Positions 21,801-33,600 of a stretch of 64,000 nt of DNA are shown one piece after another. The stretch is from Tolypocladium sp. Sup5 PDA-1. Taxonomy: Eukaryota; Ascomycota; Sordariomycetes; Hypocreales; Ophiocordycipitaceae. Location: assembly GCA_000750105.3 (NCBI GenBank), contig JPHH03000037.1, forward strand, positions 186,001 to 250,000, in the 5' to 3' direction. The notes below the pieces were generated by a model. The model ran no database searches, was not told the origin of the DNA, and saw only the letters and a program-made list of their open reading frames with translations. Within the stretch, counting starts at the first letter, position 1; every line of letters begins with the position of its first letter. The translations under genes and the position numbers were made by a program.

Positions 21801-23676
21801 GCGAGCTGGGGGGGGCGCGGAAACAGGTGCCGGAGGGGCCATGTCCTCATCAGACTCGTCATCCGAATCGTCCAGGCCGTAGGTGGTAAAGTGCTCGACG
21901 GAGAAGGTCCAGACACCGGTTTCCTTGTCGTAACTATCAAAAGTGGTGTCGGGTATCCGCCTTAGTCTGTCGATGTGCTTGTTGAAGCGCTTAGGGTCGC
22001 TGGTGACTCGCTTGTCCCGTCCGCCGCGTGGCCAGGACTGCTCCAGCGAAATCCTGGCGGGCACATTGAGACCTTTGCCAACCGGTGGCTTCTTGGCCTG
22101 CACCGGATACACAGTTGCGGACCGAGGCTCAAGCTGAATGATGGTGCCACACAGCTCCTCAATCTCGATGCCGCTGATATCAACTGGAACCTTGAATGTG
22201 ATGTAGCCAACGTTCTCGCGGCCAACTGTGAAACCATCGATCCTCTGTCGCTGCATCCTGTTCATAGCCAGCAGCTCGTCCTTGGAAGGCTGCATGTAGT
22301 AGTGGCCAGGCGCATTGTCGAAACCAGGGTTGTTCTGCGCCTCCGGAGTGGCGGTGTTGTCTTCCTCGTGAACGACGGCCAACTCGTTGCCCTTGACCTG
22401 CTCCATCTCTGGGGTCTTGGAGCCGTTCGTTACGGCCGAGGACCGGTTCTGGCGCGGAGTCGTTTCGTCGGCCTGAGAGATGGGAGACTCCTCTGGAGCC
22501 GTGAGCACGTTACGCAAAGGCGTACCGTTCTCCACCTCGACGTTGCTCGTGTCGAAGCTGACACGCTTGGCCAGCTTACGGGCGCTGGTATTGCCATCGG
22601 TAAGCTGCTTGTCCTTCTGAGGCGTGGAAAACAGATCACTCCTAATGTCTCTGTTTATGACCAGCTTCTTCGATCCCGTGCTACCGTACCAGCGAGCGCT
22701 TGAGCTTGACGAGAACGCTCCTGGTGCCAAAATGCTGTCCTCCGTGTTGAAGCTCCGGCGCAGGTTATTTGTAGACATGCTCTTGCTCAGCGAACCGGTA
22801 GAGCTGGAGCCGAGTAGGCTGCGGCCAAGCCCGCCAGGCGTGCTCGAGACGCTGCCGGCAGGACTGCCACCTGGAGTGCCATACGAGCTGTAAGAGAAGC
22901 CGAAGCCCCTCTTCTGAGGAGTGGCAAATCGAGATACAGCTGCAGGGGCGAGCTTGTACATTGGCAGGATGGAGCTCCTCCGGGGCTTGGAGTTGCCATT
23001 TAGGGGGGTAGCGAGAGGACCAGGGTTGGCGACCTCGTTGCCGCCCACAGCAGCGAACAGGGACGGGCTGCCATAAGCCGACACATCGTTGAGGTTTGCA
23101 GTCAGTCCTTGGGGAGCGTTGTTTGCCTGTTGCGAGTTGCCCAGCAAAGATCCGCCAAAGCCGGGGTTCTGAGTCTGCTGCTGGTTGGCGCTGTTACCAA
23201 AGAGCGAGCTGCCTTGGTTCTGGGTATTCTGCCCACCAAAAAGGCTCGACCCTGAAGCTTGGTTGCCGCCGCCGAAGAGACCGCCAGGCTTCTGCTGATT
23301 ATTGTTTGCCGCCCCGAACAAAGAAGAGCCAGTGGCCTGCTGATTTTGAGTGTTTGAACCCAGACCTCCAAACATTCCTGTGCCTCCGGCAGTATTGGTT
23401 TGGGTCGTGTTAGTCCCACCGAAGAGGCTGCTGCCAGTGTTAGGCTTGGCTGCACCGAAGAGACCGCCGCCCGTTGCAGCGTTACTAGCACCAAATCCAC
23501 CCGTATTCTGCTGTTGCTGGTTGGTGTTTCCGAAGAGCCCACCCTGGGTTGCGTTGGCGTTGCTCGCGCCGAACAGGCCACCCGCAGCTGGCTTCTGCTG
23601 ATTGCTGCCGAACAAACCTCCGGCCTGTTGATTCTGATTCTGCGCGCCGAAGCCACCGCCAAAACCAGTGCCGGTG

Positions 23677-23712
<36 letters not shown>

Positions 23713-25196
23713 GGGTTGTTGCCAAAAAGACCACCGCCCGCCTGGCCAGCATTGCTGGCGTTGCCAAAGAGCCCAGAGCCAGTGTTGGTGTTCGTCGCGC
23801 CGAACCCGCTTCCAGGGGTGGCCCCAAAGCCAGATGCATTGGCGTTGGCGTTGGTGTTTCCGAAGCCAAACCCAGTTCCCTGGGGCTTGCTGGCTTGGTT
23901 GCTGGCGCCGAAGAGACCGCCTGCCGTGGAGGTGTTTGTGTTGCCGCCACCAAAGGCGCTGGTGTTGCTCGCTGCGCCGAATCCTCCTCCCGTGTTGGTT
24001 CCAAATAGACCACCACCGCTTTGTTGGTTCGAGGTGTTGCCGAACAATCCTCCAGCAGGCTTGTTGCCACCACCGAACACACCACCAGAAGCGGCGGTGT
24101 TAGTATTTCCAAAGGCGCCAGTTCCAGCCTGTCCGAAGCCGGAGGTAGTGTTGGCAGTGTTGGCGTTGCCGGCCCCGAAGAGCCCACCACCAGCGGTGTT
24201 TGAAGCGCCTCCAAAGGCGCTTGTCGTCGCCTGGTTGCTCGCGCCAAAGCCACCTCCGAATCCAGAGCTTACACCAAAGGCGCCAGCTCCACTGGCATTA
24301 CCGTGACGGCGTCCCTGCACGTAGTCCGCCAATCTCAGCTCTTCAGACGACCACTTTTTGTACGGGTCCTGGAACAGAACGTTCTGGAACGAGTTCGACA
24401 TGGTGGCGCTGTTGGGCTCCTTCTCGGTAAAGGGTTGGAACGGAGTTGCTCCAGTCCCTGGAGGATCGCCAACAGCACCTCCAAGGCCAGGGTTATTGGC
24501 TGCACCGAAGCCGCCGCTGCCAAACCCACTACCAGAACTGGTGTTGGCGCCGCCGCCGCCAAATAGCGACGAGCCAGTGGCACTGCCCGAGGCCCCAAAG
24601 CCTGGCTTGGTGTTGCTTGCGAACATTCCGCCACCTGACGTGTTGCCGCCACCGAATGGAGACGAGGTGTTGGTGTTCGTGCTGCGAAACCCGCCAAAGC
24701 TGGATGTACCAGCGTTGTTGGCGGTGGCGGGAGATCCAAACAAGCCGCCGCCGCCGCCGCCGCCAGCCGCCGTGGTCGAACCAAAAGCAGGCTTGCTGCC
24801 GAAGCCGCCGCCGGTATTCGCTCCGAATCCTCCTATAGTTCATCCGTATTAGCAAAGGCACAGCTTGAAAGCGGGGTCGGGAAGCCGATTCAGACGCAGG
24901 GCGAGCTTACCTGCTGGGGCGCCGAAGCCACCGGTCGTGGTGGCGGGAGCGTTGCTGCTGCCTCCGAACATGCCACCTCCAGGGTTGGTGTTCTGGCCAA
25001 ATCCACCGCCGGTGGTGCCAGATCCAAAGCCTGGGGTCATTCCAGTTAGCATAGCTCGTGCAGCGCTTTGTCCACCAAGAGCAAACATACCTGTCGAGGC
25101 GGTGGTGTTGGTGTTTGCACCAAACCCGCCAAACCCCCCAGAGGAGGGCTGGTTAGTGTTTGAGCCGAAGCCCCCAAACCCGCCACCAAACGACAT
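18887..25196 (-). CDS. NUP145: Nup98-Nup96 nucleoporin precursor (Nup145/SonB type)
   Basis: Six exons on the minus strand: 25091-25196, 24911-25030, 21045-24832, 20708-20932, 19055-20653 and 18887-18997, giving 1982 residues. The N-terminal half has dozens of FG/GLFG repeats, interrupted by a Gle2-binding-like element (WSSEELRLADYVQGRR). It also has an 11-residue polyglutamine run and a polyglycine run. The autoproteolytic domain ends at VEHFTTYGLDD; cleavage between F1057 and T1058 would release a Nup98-like part of 1057 residues and a Nup96-like part of 925. The Nup96 part has an acidic linker and an alpha-solenoid entering the Y-complex, ending DRYREVMSH after the last splice. It is a core nuclear-pore scaffold plus permeability-barrier protein. 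The cleavage residue is Thr rather than the Ser of metazoan Nup98. Confidence 0.95.
23679..23711 (-). repeat. Polyglutamine-coding (CAG)11 run in Nup98 part
   Basis: Eleven uninterrupted CTG triplets on the plus strand, CAG in the coding sense, giving 11 Gln between two GLFG repeats. A pure triplet run is prone to length change. Confidence 0.9.
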
Positions 25197-26141
25197 GATG
25201 TCCTCTGGCGCCTGCGAAGAGCGGGATTCGGGGATGGGATATCCCTAGATGTGACGCAGGTCGCCGCGTTGCCGTCGATGGCGCAGTATTTCGCAAACTC
25301 GAATCGATTTCGACTAAGTCGGTGGACTATTTATCGACGGCGAGCACATACATGTGCGAAAACTGCCTCAGCGCGATGTCGTCGATGAGGGTCGAGCCTC
25401 GGCGTGTCGCGCGGGCTCTCGAGGACAGGAGGCGCGCACAGCAGAGCCGACGTCGCTGGAGCTGCGGAGCGGCGCTGTGGGCGATCGGGTCAATGCCCGG
25501 GGCAAGACAAAGGGGGAAGAACGATGAGTCAAAGCTGGAGTCACTGCCGGAAGTCGACGAGGAGTGGGTGGCGCGCCCTTTTTTACCTCGACGTTGGCGT
25601 TGGTGATACAGCGTAACTGTGAGGTCAGGTCCGCTGCCCAGCCAGCTTTTTTCGCGGTGCTGGTGGCCCAGAGAGCTGACTGGGTTGCTGCCTCAGACCA
25701 TAACTTTCGTGCCCGATTGGTGCACTGGTGCTTGTGCTGACTAACACCCGCCAATCAGCGGCGCGCATCGAGCTACTTCCAGGCAGGTCCCTGCTGCCTG
25801 GGCGCTGCCTGCGCTGGTACCTGGGCCAGAGGTACCGCAAGGCATTTTAGTGTCGAGTCGCTGCCGTATTAATACCAGATCGCGCAGCACACAGCAGCGG
25901 CGCGTCTGGCCTGTCGCGTCGCATTGCCTCTTCCACTCGTCTTCCTCGAGCTTTGGACAGTCGCCCAACAATAAGAGTAATAACAGCGAGCAATTTTTTT
26001 CTTGGCTTTCACAACGCGCCACCACCCCGTGCTGAATACCTAGCTATCCGCGCCTCTCAGTCTCTCCTTGGGTTACGCCTACCTATCCGCGCTTGGATAC
26101 GCACATTTTCTCCCATTCGCTCCGACCTCATCCCGCAACTC
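25197..26141. promoter_or_regulatory. Divergent region, Nup98-96 / centrin
   Basis: About 945 bp between divergent start codons. Open frames on both strands are short and lack domains. It includes a pyrimidine-rich leader just before the centrin ATG (CTCTCAGTCTCTCC and following). No other element is recognised. Confidence 0.45.
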
Positions 26142-26814
26142 ATGGCCAACATGAACACTCACTCGACGCCGCGCCCCTTTCCCATGCGATCAATTGCGGG
26201 CGGCTCAAGCCAACAGCCCCAGCAGCGGCAGCCTCCCGCTCCGCAAGTATCGACAAATGAGGAGTACGGCGCAATTCCCGATGAGGACCGGGACCACATT
26301 GATGAAGTCGTAAGTCGCCTGTCTGCTGTCACTAGAGGCCCGTACAGCTCACACGCCCGATCGCCAGTTCGACCTGATGGACATGAAGAAGAAGGGCTGG
26401 CTCAACAGCTACGAGTTCAAGCACTCGTTAGCAGCCCTCGGCTTCGACTTGCCGAAGCCTGAGTACTTCAGAGAGCTCGAGACGTACGGGTCCGTGCCGC
26501 CAGACTGGCAAGATCCGCATAGCTGCCCTGTCAACCGCCTATACATCTACCTCGATCAGTTCAGGCTGTGTGCCGCAAAGCTCATCGCCAACCGCGATCC
26601 CCGGGAGGAGGCAGCCAAGGTGTTCAGCATGTTCGACTACGACCAAGACGGCATCATATCCTTTGAAGACATGCGACATTTGGCGCAAGACATCAAGGAT
26701 GAGCGAGCAATGACAGACGAGGAGATCCAAAGCATGATAGAGCACCTCGACCATGACGGGAAAGGCGGCGTGAATTTGGAAGAGTTCATCCAGATGATGG
26801 AGGAGGCCGGGTAG
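26142..26814 (+). CDS. CDC31: Centrin, Cdc31-type EF-hand protein
   Basis: Two exons, 26142-26309 and 26368-26814, give 204 residues. After a Gln/Pro-rich N-terminal extension of about 45 residues there are four EF-hand positions. The first (FDLMDMKKKGWLNSYEF) and second are degenerate; the third (FDYDQDGIISFEDM) and fourth (LDHDGKGGVNLEEF) keep most Ca-coordinating residues. Between hands one and three an insert of some 30 residues (ETYGSVPPDWQDP and following) matches the position of inserts known in filamentous-fungal Cdc31 proteins. Centrins act in spindle pole body duplication, and Cdc31 also binds the Sac3/TREX-2 mRNA export complex at nuclear pores. I considered the insert as a retained intron, but no GT donor in correct phase exists. 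Confidence 0.88.
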
Positions 26815-27483
26815 AGAGGCGGGACCACTGGCGATATTTTTGCATGATGCAGGGATTTTTCGACGACTTACCATCCCCGACGGGCAGCCATTACCCAATC
26901 GACTCCGCCGAGATTCATGAGACCCTATCTAGTTGATCCGCGTCAACAGCGCCGATCCTAGCTCGCCATCGGGAGCGCCTTGGTTCTGTTGGACAGTTGG
27001 CCTTAGGACCTGTCAGCACGTCCCCATAAAGCCACGGCTATCCAAGGACAGAGTTGCTCAAAAGGTGCCGAGGACAATTCAGTACGGGCGGGGTAGAGGT
27101 TGAGGATATTATTGTCGAGCTTGGATCAATAGCGGCGAGCATGGTTAGAGTTACAAGGCAGTCTTGAAAGAGTACGCGGCTACGATACCCACGAGGAGGA
27201 AGCTTGGCCCGATGTTGATTAAGATGAATCAAATCTAGGTTTTTGAATGCGGAGGCGCTCACTCTAAATAGCCTACAGCATTGCCCGCGTGTCGGAGTCT
27301 CGCTCCCCAGCACAGTCAAGCCCGCTCCCGTCCTCTCCAGATGAAGGTGAATCAATAACAAAGAAATGGGTAACGTATCCGGTCAACGGGAGAATAGACA
27401 TCCTTCATATCGTTGGGCCTGGCGTTATCGGATGACAAAGTATAAGGGTTGATCGGAGGCGCAAGCGAGGTTGGGAATTTGAT
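26815..27483. other. Convergent intergenic region
   Basis: About 670 bp between the convergent centrin and epsin genes; 3' untranslated sequence is expected from both. No coding potential or RNA gene is seen. Confidence 0.45.
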
Positions 27484-29387
27484 TTAGAATTGGATGAGAT
27501 CGTTGTTCTGGGTCTGCTGCTGCGGGCGCTGGGCTCCGAAGGGGTTGCTGCCCTGGCCGTTCATGCCTGTGGCATTGGAGGTTTGACCGTAGCTGATACT
27601 GGGCATCCCGGTAAACTGTTGGCGCATAAAAGGGTTGTTGCCAGTGGCCTCTGGGTTGAGCCGCTGAACGCCCGATCCGGCACTGTTCACAAAGGTTCCC
27701 GGGGCAGTATGCTGGGCAGGGATTCGAAGATCTCCAGTGTTTCCGAATGTGTCCATCCCATCACCAGTTGCAAGCAGTGAGTTCAGCTTCGACTCGTACT
27801 CATTCATGCCCTTCTGTGGCGTGTTGAACGATTGCTGCTGCTGAGCGAGCGCCGCCTGCTGCTGACGCTGAAGTTGTTGCTGCTGAAGCTGCTGCAGCTG
27901 GGGCTGGTTGAACGATGCCAGCGTCTTCTGCTCCGGCAGGGGGCTGAGAGAAGATGTCACGGGCTGGGCTGACAGCGGTCGGTTGAACTGGGCAAACGGG
28001 TTGTTGGATCCAGTCGGCGTCGGCGCCAAAGACTGCTGCTGCTGGTTGTTGTTGGTAGCCCAGGGGTTGTTGCTACCCGGCTGGAGGACGGGTTCTGAAG
28101 GAGGAGACTGGATTTGCGGCTGCAGCTGCTGCTGTTGGGCATAGGGGTTGTACCCAGTCGGCTGCGGCTGGAACGCCTGCAAGTTCTGTTGCTGGCCATA
28201 GGGGTCCATACCCGTGCCCGTCTGCATGCCGAAGCCAGTGTTGTAGTTGGGTTGAAAGCCCGTCGGCTGAGCTGGTTGGAGGCCGGTGTAGGCATTCGTC
28301 ATGTACCCAGTAGGCTGCACTTGCATCTGGTTCTGATCGATGGGGTTGGCAAAGAAGTCAACGGGGTTGCCCTGCTGATATCCTTGATTGAAGCCAGTGT
28401 ACTGCGGCTGGGTGGTCTTCGCAGGCTCGTCATCGAAAAGGGATGTCGTGTTGCTGTCTTCGAGCTCGCGGCGCCTCCTTTCTTCCTCCTCCTTGCTGAG
28501 CTTGATGGCCTTTGCCAAGTCGTCATCACCGTCACGCTCGTCGTGTCGGCCCTCTCTCTTCTTCCTGTCCTCCTCCTCTTGATACTTGCTCGCCTCGATT
28601 GCGAGGCGATACTCGGCATCTTCTTCCTCAGTGGCCGGCCCGACCCGCCTTTCTCGGGGTCGTCGTGGCTGAGATTGCTCGGCAGACTGTGGTGCGAACT
28701 CGTCCAGCCCCGTCACTCGGGACTTCCAGGACTTTCTGTCGCCTCGCTCGGCACGGAGTCGTTCTTCGTCGAGAATCAGGGAAGTGATCTCCTTGGCAGC
28801 AACCCGCACTGGAATGACATTAGCCAGACTATTAGTTTGCGCAGGTTGCGGGTGTAGTTACCATTTTGGCCAACGTCGCGACCATCTTCGTCAATGTACT
28901 GGAATTCGCGCAGCGTCTTGATGATGTAGATGCTCTGGCGAGCCCAGGTGACGACAAGCTCTGAACCCTCGTGCAGACAGTAGTCGAGGACCTTCAAGGC
29001 CTTGAGGACGTGGCGCCAGTTCTTGCCCTTGTCGTTCAGCCGCTTATCGAGCATATCCATGATGTCGTAGAACTCGGTTGATCTGCGAGCACGAGATCGG
29101 TCAGCCTTGCGATGCAGCGTGGGAGCGTCGCTACGTACGTGTTGAAAGTGCTGGTGCTCTTGTTAGCGGTGACACAACATCACGACCTGGAGTAATACTA
29201 ACCATGCCGCCAGTTCACTCATAGCAGTTCCACTTGGCCCCCACGGATCATTGCTCGTCGCTATACAGGAGAGAGTCAGTAGAGTATCAAGGGAAGATGA
29301 TGCGGTGGACTCGCCTTCTCGGACCTTGACCTGAACGGCGGAGTACCCCTTGGTCACATTCTTGACGCTTCGCATAACCTTGGACAT
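27484..29387 (-). CDS. ENT1: Epsin (ENTH domain, UIM and NPF motifs), Ent1/Ent2-like
   Basis: Five exons on the minus strand: 29315-29387, 29203-29260, 29139-29150, 28862-29082 and 27484-28808, giving 562 residues. The ENTH domain fills about residues 1-150 (MSKVMRSVKNVTKGYSAVQV, then ATSNDPWGP, TFNTSTEFYDIMDMLDKRL, KNWRHVLKALKVLDYCLHEG, TLREFQYIDEDGRDVGQN), including the N-terminal helix that inserts into PI(4,5)P2 membranes. Two ubiquitin-interacting motifs follow (EYRLAIEASKYQEEE and DDDLAKAIKLSKEEEE), then a Gln-rich tail with NPF motifs (NPFAQF, NPFMRQ, NPFGAQ) for EH-domain partners and a C-terminal NNDLIQF resembling a clathrin box. Role: endocytic adaptor at the plasma membrane. The first intron uses a GC donor and the third exon is only 12 nt; both are needed to restore the conserved ENTH sequence. 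Confidence 0.93.
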
Positions 29388-30668
29388 TGCGGGAGATTGC
29401 GGGGCTCGAAAGCCAACAGATTAGGAGAAGAGTAGCTGGTGTTGGCTTCAAGATTGTCGCGATGCCGGCGCGGTGATATCGCGAGAATTGGGCGGCGGCG
29501 GGAGTACTTTGCCGATGCCAACCAGGGCAGAGCGATTGGCAGCAGCGCCTCAGTAAGTGAAGCTAATGAGCCTTCCGATGTTAAAGGAATGCGAAAGGGT
29601 CGAGTCACAGTGCTGCGGCACGTCGGCAGTGAAGGGCGTCGTCGGAGGGGTCGGTCGGTCGCGATCGCACGTGGTGGACCAGGCTGGCGCCGCCAACTGG
29701 ATCAGGGTCGCAAACGGACAGTGATGCGGTGCGGCTGCGGCGCAGATGAGGACTGGCGATGGCGCAGATGTCTGCAGGGCTCGCACGAAAGGCCGCTGAT
29801 CGATCGGGGATTGACGGAGTTGGGTGTTGGAGGATGCGGCGTCTGCGATGGCGAGGATGGACGCAATCCGGAGTGAGGTACAAGTGGGTCCACAGAAGAC
29901 GTACGCCGCCATGATTACGTACTTGACCCACCTCCGCCTCTGCGCCCGACGCCTTGGGTACGGACTCTACGGAGTACGTCACCAGCCACACATCGTGCAC
30001 TATGTACCAGGTATTGACACTGTCGTACGGAGTACTTCGTACTTCGTAAGTTACGTTTCGGTCACGTTCGCCGTTATCATGATTGCCTCGCTAAACTCAT
30101 CGGGTCGGAGTGATCGGGACAGCTGCCGCAGGTCCTTGGCCACCGTCTGCATAACATGCTCCCTCCATCGCCCCGGGAGTCGCTGACTCACGGTTATCGT
30201 GGTCGATAGGTACCGCCTCGACGGCGTCGACCAGTACAGGTGCGTACCGCTTATTATAGCTTTGCCCAGTGGTAGAGCTTGTCTATGTGGCCTCACGAGA
30301 GTACCCAAAGGCTCTTGTCGGCGATGCATTCTCCGACCAGTGGGAGAATTATTGTCACTCAGTAGTAGCAAGACCTTGGCCTCCCTGGCCTAGATTCTAT
30401 TACTCGCTCATGTTCCCGCCTGCTGCCGCTTGTTTCTTTATATTTCTACTGATTCCTGAAACCCCCCTGGGTCGCTATGTCAAATCACTCAGGCGAATAA
30501 TTTGTATTATGGCTTCGGGTACTTCGTACGCGGGACGTCGCTGGTCCCTCTACCAGCCGAATCGTGAACCCAAATTGTCTCGCACAAAACTCCGACTCCC
30601 TTTGCTTCGGCAACAGACAGCCCAATTCTATGTATAACAGCTACTTCGTAATACAGAAAGAAACCAAA
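29388..30668. other. Intergenic region, epsin promoter side
   Basis: About 1.3 kb between the epsin start and the 3' end of the ankyrin-RCC1-BTB gene. Exact TACGGAGTAC motifs lie at 29968-29977 and 30026-30035. The 145-codon open frame at 29439-29876 is Arg/Gly-rich without a domain and is probably chance in GC-rich DNA. Confidence 0.5.
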
Positions 30669-33600
30669 TCAGACCTTGTTGCCCCTTCCTTTGACGCCTT
30701 TGCCTCGCGATGGAGCCGCACCGCCTGTCCCTTTCGAGCCCCCGGCTGCTTGCTCGCCACTACCTGGGGGCTCAGCGCCCTTGGTCTTGCCTCCTCGTCC
30801 TTTGCGGCCACGTCTGTTGCCCGATGGGCCCTTGTCCTGGCCCCTAGCTTGCCTTCGGGCCTCTTCGTCTTGCGCGCGCCGGCTCTCTTGGTCCCACCAC
30901 TCCTGGAAGGCCTGCTCCTGTTGGATCTCCTGTAGTGATCTCTTGGCCACGGCCTCTTTGACCAGCTCTTGCTCACGTTTTTGCTGCCCGATGATGTCTG
31001 CCATGCTTGCTCCTGGCGACGGTTCTACCTTTCGCGCCGGCGAAATGTAGGACTTGGAATGTGGCACAAGTGGCTTCGTCTGGGGTTGACTAGATGACGA
31101 CGTTGGTACAGCCGGGGAGTTGCCCATGCGCCCCTGCCCGGGGAATCTGGTGTCGGGCGACGCTGTTCGTGTCCGACTCAAATGGGGCTCAGCTTCCGAA
31201 GCCACGAGCGGCTTTGTCTTCACGGGCGCTGGGCCTCGCAGTGCCGTCTCCGACGACATGGCCTCCTTCAGCGACGTCTCTGGCAGTGGTGAAGCTGCCT
31301 TCCACGGTGGTGGTCGACTTCCCGACGACCCCTTGTCCCACGGGACTTGTTTGGGATTGTCGTCTTCTCCAGCCGCTCCAGCGTCCGCTTCCGCCTCTGC
31401 TTGCAGTTGAAGCTGCCTCTTACGCTCTTTTTGAGACATTTTTGCTTGTGGCCTGCTCGGTGCTGTACACTTGTTGTCCTGCGCAACTAGGCCGGCTGTC
31501 AAGGCAGACTTGGACGTTGTTTCTGACATGATGCCCTTTAGGTCCAGTTTCGAGGTTGGCAAGACGGGAGATGCCCAAGGGCCACCGGGCTTCCTAACTG
31601 GAGTACCCAGTTGCAAGGGAGCTATATCACCGGGCTTCCCAAGACCTGGAGCCGGAAACTGAGCCGGAGAGAGGCTTGATGGGGAGGGCTTCCCAGAGTC
31701 TGCGGCAGACTTGCCTTTTCCACTTCGCCATGCCTCTGGTAGCTGCGGCATGTTTTCAATGTCGATGTCTGGGCGGCCCACAGGCGTACCCAAGTCTGGC
31801 GACATAGGGCTGCTGATCCTCGAAGCATCCTCCTCGTCCATGTTGAAGATCATATCTCCGTGGGACTCCTTTGGACGGAGGTTTGGGCTGAACGGCTCGT
31901 TGCGACCAGCCCTCGACCTTCGACGAGACCTATCCGGAGTCTGCGTCCCTGTCATGGAATCATCTAGGTTTCCAACGCGTGCTTTGAATGACGAGGACAG
32001 CTTCCTCTCATCTTCCCTTTGGGCCACTTTAAAGGCCATCTGCTTTACCCGTCGTCGACGTTCTTCCTCAATATCCATCACCAGGTCTGGGTACTTTTCA
32101 TGCAGCAGTAACTCGGCCCTGCCGCTTCGCGCAAACGGGAATCTGGCCAGTTGGTTGTCACGGACAACTTCGTCCAGTTCCTCCAGCAGATCGTCGTCAA
32201 GACCATCGAGCAGATGATTTTCCAGCATGCATTCCAGCTGCAGACAAATGTACTCCAATCCAACATCCTTGAACTCAGTCACCGAGCAGGGACTGATTTC
32301 GTTGAGAAGGTTGGCAATGTTTCGTGTTGTCACAAACTTGCCAATCAGAAACTGGCAGGCCTGTGACAGACGATCCAGCATCAACTCGTTGGCGACGCCC
32401 ATGACATCCAGGACGAGCTCCGAGAAGTCGTCAATGTTGGGCGTTGCCACTTCATTAAACATCTCCTCGCCAACGTCGGCGTAGATATACTCCAAGACGT
32501 ATTGGAAAGTCTCCGGACTTATGTGCTTGAGATCAATCCGAACTTGCTCTGCCGTAGATGATTCGTTGCGGCGATTGGCTAACCATTGGCCTTGTGAACG
32601 CCCATAAAACATGCCCTCAAAAAACGGGCATCGCTGACATATCAGCTGGCTGTGCACTGTGATATCGGAGCCATCCAGTTGAACGACGATGTCGCCATCG
32701 TCAAAGAACTTGGGATCGGATATGGCGTCCTTCATATCGGCATCCAAGGACCGTTCCAGTCCGGCCTGCAATCTGGCAGCTGTTTCGAGTTTGGGCATGT
32801 GTAGTTTCGTCGCCACCCTCATAAGCTCCGATCTGACCTGGCGAAACCGGTATGCGTCGGATGGCGCATCACGGGTGTATTTCCAGACCGGAATGATTGC
32901 ATCCTGGTAAAGATACACCACGATGTTTAACACGGTGAAGATGTCAACGCTGGGCAGCGTGAGAACCCGCCTGCCACCGATGTTTTCAATGAGGAAAGTG
33001 TCGGAAAGAGCAGCCGTGCCCTGGCCGCGAGACTCAGAGAGTGCCTCGCGTAAGGCGGAGCTTCGGCCGGCAAGGAGCCAGCCATGGACGGGTATCCGAA
33101 TGTCTGGTGCCGTGGTGGTCCGGATCTCCATATCGACCTTGTCATATTGGAACGAATTTGTTCGTAGCCACTGTAGCAGCTCTTCTTCGATGTTTGCGGA
33201 TCGCATAATCTCATGCGGTACGGAGCCTGGCTTCTCCTTCGCAATCGCAACGTACCAAGGTTTGCGTATTGCCTTCACATCGCTGGATGGTTCGGACGCG
33301 ACAAAGTCCCGAAGGCACATGAGGGAGTCCATATCTTCCCACAGTGACGGCTTCGCGATGCTAATCTCCTCAGACATTACGCTAATGTCTTTTCTGATTG
33401 CAGCGAATGCGCCAAAAGTAGAGCTGCGCACATTGACACAGCCGGTGATGTACGGGACTCGCTCGAACTTGAAATCCTTCTTCTTCACATCGAAAGATCC
33501 GGGGAAGGCGGCGGTTTTGCCTGTGGTCCGCTTGACTCTCTTCCAGATGGCCCCGGATTCGGTGCCGATGATGACAGAGCCATGCTCGCTGACGCTTACC

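Noticed and set aside
23102..24253. Long alternate-frame open reading (383 codons) in the Nup98 part
   Set aside because: It shares the FG-repeat DNA in another frame; Ser/Ala/Thr-rich repeats only reflect the nucleotide repetition.
26460..26560. Retained intron in the centrin insert
   Set aside because: No GT donor in a phase that keeps frame, and filamentous-fungal Cdc31 proteins are known to carry an insert here.
29439..29876. 145-codon plus frame upstream of the epsin gene
   Set aside because: Arg/Gly-rich chance frame with no recognisable start context or domain.
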